Part shown: in pieces, positions 4,462 to 6,971 of the stretch
How the letters are laid out: each line of letters starts with the position of its first letter
Numbering within the stretch: position 1 is the stretch's first letter
Assembly (NCBI GenBank): GCA_003155565.1
Contig: PMDM01000079.1
Span: 1 to 6,971, forward strand
Direction of reading: 5' to 3'
Source of the DNA: Methylococcaceae bacterium
GTDB lineage: Bacteria; Pseudomonadota; Gammaproteobacteria; Methylococcales; Methylomonadaceae
Length of the DNA: 6,971 bases
Notes under the pieces: model-generated
The model's database searches: none
What the model was told of the DNA's origin: nothing
What the model saw: the letters and a program-made list of their open reading frames with translations, nothing else
Program-made: the position numbers and the translations under genes

Positions 4462-6971
4462 TTAATTAGCCGCATGCAATGGAAGTAGTTTGGATGTGGT
4501 GGATTTATTAGTGCCACTCAACCGCTCATCTGCAACTTCTAGCAACGTATCGATTGCTTCTGCATCCCACTTGCCAACTTTTAGGATGGAAATAATGCCT
4601 GTTCCTTGAGCATTGGGTGAAGCGCTATTTGTCTGTTGCCAACGTGCGGTCAGGGTTTGCGATAATAAGCCGGTATCGGTTTTATCATCCACTAGCAAAA
4701 CCATCCGATCAAAAGGCACGTAGTCAACCAAGGCTTGAAGCTCAAATAAACAACCCTGGTTATTGACGGAAAAACCACGTAAATCCATGGTGACTAAATC
4801 GCTACCTATCATAAGCTGCTGCACAACCGGTCGCCAGGCATCATTGCCACAGAAAACCTCGTTCACCCGGTAACGTCCATCAGGATCGGAGGCGTAATCC
4901 ATATTAGCTAGCCGCTGACCGATGTCGCTGGGTTCAATAATAAACTGATTACGTAAATTACCAGTAATAAAGCTCATAAAATCGCCCGGATCGGCAGTAG
5001 AAGATGCCAAGTCGGGTGCAGCGATTAGCTGGATAGGGCCGACGTACCGCCAATGCGCTTCGAGTAGTTTAAATAGGTGTTCGCTTCTACGCTTAAAACC
5101 GAATACGCGCAGCAGCAACAACCGTGCAGGCGCTGTTCGCAAGGCATCTTGAGCCAGAGACCGCAAGCCCAAGTAGGTGACAATTTTATAAATCGCGAAT
5201 GCCGCCAAGACTAGCCAGTAACCTTGGCCTTCCTCATTTGAGAGACTAATACATAAATTACCCGTCTCAAAAAGCCAAATGGAGTCAATGATTAAGGTCA
5301 ACTCGCTATAACGCTTTTGCTTGTAGCTCTGGCAGAGACCACGAACCAGCCACACCCCGATGGGAAAAATCAGTAAAGCACCTAAAATTTGTAGCCACCA
5401 AAACAAATTGTCACTTAAAGAAATTCCTGTTGTGTGTTCCAGCCAATAAGAGAGGTCGAAGAATGCTTTCATTCCGCCAGGGCTGCTACCTATGAACAAC
5501 ATTAATGTTGACCCGGTAATAAGCGCCATCATTAACACTAGCAACACCGGCCCCACTGCCCGAATGTGGCGATTCAAGAACAGCAATAAAAACAAGCTGG
5601 GAAACACTGCTAATATCCATGCAATTAGTGGCTGATAAAACGCCGAAACCATAATCCCCCATACCTTTAACGCTGTGGTGTCTGAAAACGCAACCCGCAC
5701 ACAAACAGCCAGCAAAATTCCGAAATACACGAAAAGCGTAACGGCAAGCCGTTTACGATCCGGGCCCCAGAGCAGCCAAAGGGTAAGTACGATAGGCCAC
5801 GCATAATTTAAACTGAAAGCAAGCAGGCGAATATATGTAATCTCTATATTCCCTAGGGTGAGAGTCAGTATTGCCGCAATTAAAGCAAATGCCACACCGC
5901 CTAAAACATAAATCCGAGTGCCACGGCGAAAGTGCTGGTGTGAGGTAATCATCTGTGCCGAGGTAAACGAAACACCTTGCGAGCGAGCCTTTGAAGGTAA
6001 CCAAGCGAATTCGATTTCCCTCGCCAGCTCCAGCGTTTGGCCGGTGGCTTGATCAGCACTGGTATCGGATACGGTTTTAGCCGAAGACGCTTCGCGCATC
6101 CAGCGGACAATTCGCCGTCTATACAAGAAAATCAACACAAAACCCATTGTCAGGGTCAGGCCGCCTGCCTGCATCAACACACTTGCGAACACACCAGTAT
6201 TGAGGCGCAGTGTGGGCTTCAAGCTGTCCGATGCCGTTAAAGCGTTATATATTTTTTCCGCTTCTGAGCGATACCTTTTAGATTCTATGCTGTCTTCATC
6301 CTTGCCCGATAGGAGACGATGGATACGCCGATGAGCATTGGATAGGCGCATGTAAGCAGTAGCCAGTTCTAGGCTCAGACGGGGATTTTCAGGGTGGTTG
6401 GCTGCCAGTTGGCTACGTAGGCCCACTGCTTTTTCAAGTAGATTTACAGCCTCAGCATGTTCCTTAGAACTAAATTTGGTCGAATCGAAGTGCGGCCCTA
6501 AGCCCATAAAAGCAGATCCCAAGTCATGTTTCCAGGCATCGTCCGCAGGGTTTTCAACAAGGCCCTTGGATGCTGTGTTGACTGCATCCTCGTAGGCTTG
6601 CGTAGCCTTTTCCGACAGTTTAAATTTATTCTCCAAACGTCCTAATTCCAGTTTGACGAAAACTAGGCCGTGCCTATCGTCACTTGCCTGGGCAATTTCT
6701 TCAGCTCTCGCTAAGGCGTTTTCGAAATCCTGCGGACGTTGCGCCAGGCTGGCGATAACGATCCATGTCCAGAGATGTCCAGGGTCTAGCTCGACAGCCT
6801 TCCGATAAGCCGGGAGCGTTTTGGGGCCGGGCATAGGATTCATACCGGATGTACTGGAATACGCTGCTCCATTTAAGGTCAAACTTACAAAAGGCGATAC
6901 CGCAAGTGGGCTACTTACCGGGAATGTCGTAGCTTGTAACGCTATCGGCAATTCGACCAGGGCAACGGAGT
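4462..6971 (-). CDS. TPR-membrane protein with C-terminal TIR/Rossmann-like domain, 5' end outside the window
   Basis: The frame is open to the right edge (stop TAA at 4464-4462), so the true N-terminus is probably missing. The first in-window start would be TTG at 6951 (829 residues), with no ribosome site; later ATGs near 6843 and 6834 also lack one. Numbering from 6951: residues 48-240 are TPR-like helical repeats (AYRKAVELDPG at 48-58, then further amphipathic pairs), ending before a membrane segment at about 254-276 followed by RRR. A second helical linker leads to a bundle of about 7-8 hydrophobic segments between 347 and 595. Residues 605-816 are soluble: RLLLLRVFGF strand, helix, QLIAAPDL strand, then a block with W706, SDLVTMDLRGF (717-727), GCLFEL (733-738, with E737) and RMVLLVDD (749-756). 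This alternating strand-helix pattern with a Glu-Leu after the SDLVTMDLR strand resembles TIR or SLOG folds. It is the first visible gene of the operon and likely the membrane anchor, sensor or effector. Membrane topology is well supported; the TIR-like call is tentative. Confidence 0.8.
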   Translation of the reverse strand, partial: SVALVELPIALQATTFPVSSPLAVSPFVSLTLNGAAYSSTSGMNPMPGPKTLPAYRKAVELDPGHLWTWIVIASLAQRPQDFENALARAEEIAQASDDRHGLVFVKLELGRLENKFKLSEKATQAYEDAVNTASKGLVENPADDAWKHDLGSAFMGLGPHFDSTKFSSKEHAEAVNLLEKAVGLRSQLAANHPENPRLSLELATAYMRLSNAHRRIHRLLSGKDEDSIESKRYRSEAEKIYNALTASDSLKPTLRLNTGVFASVLMQAGGLTLTMGFVLIFLYRRRIVRWMREASSAKTVSDTSADQATGQTLELAREIEFAWLPSKARSQGVSFTSAQMITSHQHFRRGTRIYVLGGVAFALIAAILTLTLGNIEITYIRLLAFSLNYAWPIVLTLWLLWGPDRKRLAVTLFVYFGILLAVCVRVAFSDTTALKVWGIMVSAFYQPLIAWILAVFPSLFLLLFLNRHIRAVGPVLLVLMMALITGSTLMLFIGSSPGGMKAFFDLSYWLEHTTGISLSDNLFWWLQILGALLIFPIGVWLVRGLCQSYKQKRYSELTLIIDSIWLFETGNLCISLSNEEGQGYWLVLAAFAIYKIVTYLGLRSLAQDALRTAPARLLLLRVFGFKRRSEHLFKLLEAHWRYVGPIQLIAAPDLASSTADPGDFMSFITGNLRNQFIIEPSDIGQRLANMDYASDPDGRYRVNEVFCGNDAWRPVVQQLMIGSDLVTMDLRGFSVNNQGCLFELQALVDYVPFDRMVLLVDDKTDTGLLSQTLTARWQQTNSASPNAQGTGIISILKVGKWDAEAIDTLLEVADERLSGTNKSTTSKLLPLHAAN

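Noticed and set aside
1..6971. CRISPR array, tRNA or rRNA gene
   Set aside because: No regularly spaced direct repeats and no cloverleaf or rRNA-like sequence were seen on either strand.

Overview
The window looks like an accessory (conflict or defence-type) locus from a proteobacterium, probably gammaproteobacterial. That guess rests on moderate GC, ordinary Shine-Dalgarno sites, and a short hairpin repeat of the CCTTCTCC...GGAGAAGG kind that is common between genes in such genomes. Nothing in the window fixes the species.

Layout. The left edge (about 1-106, minus strand) holds the first 35 codons of an unrelated, unrecognised gene. It has its own ribosome binding site, a perfect TATAAT box, and a palindromic operator-like site over the expected transcription start. 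Positions 107-526 contain no convincing gene. They hold that control region and two back-to-back imperfect inverted repeats (264-364 and 391-470) that look like a MITE or relic repeat. Next come a small plus-strand gene for a stand-alone RyR (ryanodine receptor repeat) domain protein (527-820) and an 88-base convergent gap with no clear terminator. The rest is a tight minus-strand operon, read right to left: a large membrane protein open at the right edge (TPR-like repeats, about 8-9 membrane segments, and a C-terminal Rossmann/TIR-like domain); a long calcineurin-type metallophosphoesterase with all metal ligands present; and a CHAT-domain (caspase/separase-like) protease with an intact His-Cys pair. 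The last two genes overlap by one base (TGATG), which implies coupled translation.

How they may work together (inference). A membrane-anchored sensor or effector, a phosphoesterase that could make or remove a phosphorylated or nucleotide signal, a protease of a class used in regulated bacterial cell death and type III-E CRISPR, and a small RyR protein (a proposed ligand-binding module of bacterial conflict systems) are all parts found in signal-gated immune systems. The combination of CHAT protease, metallophosphoesterase, TPR-membrane-TIR-like protein and RyR protein matches no named system I can recall, and it is the main item of interest here. Function is not proven by the sequence.
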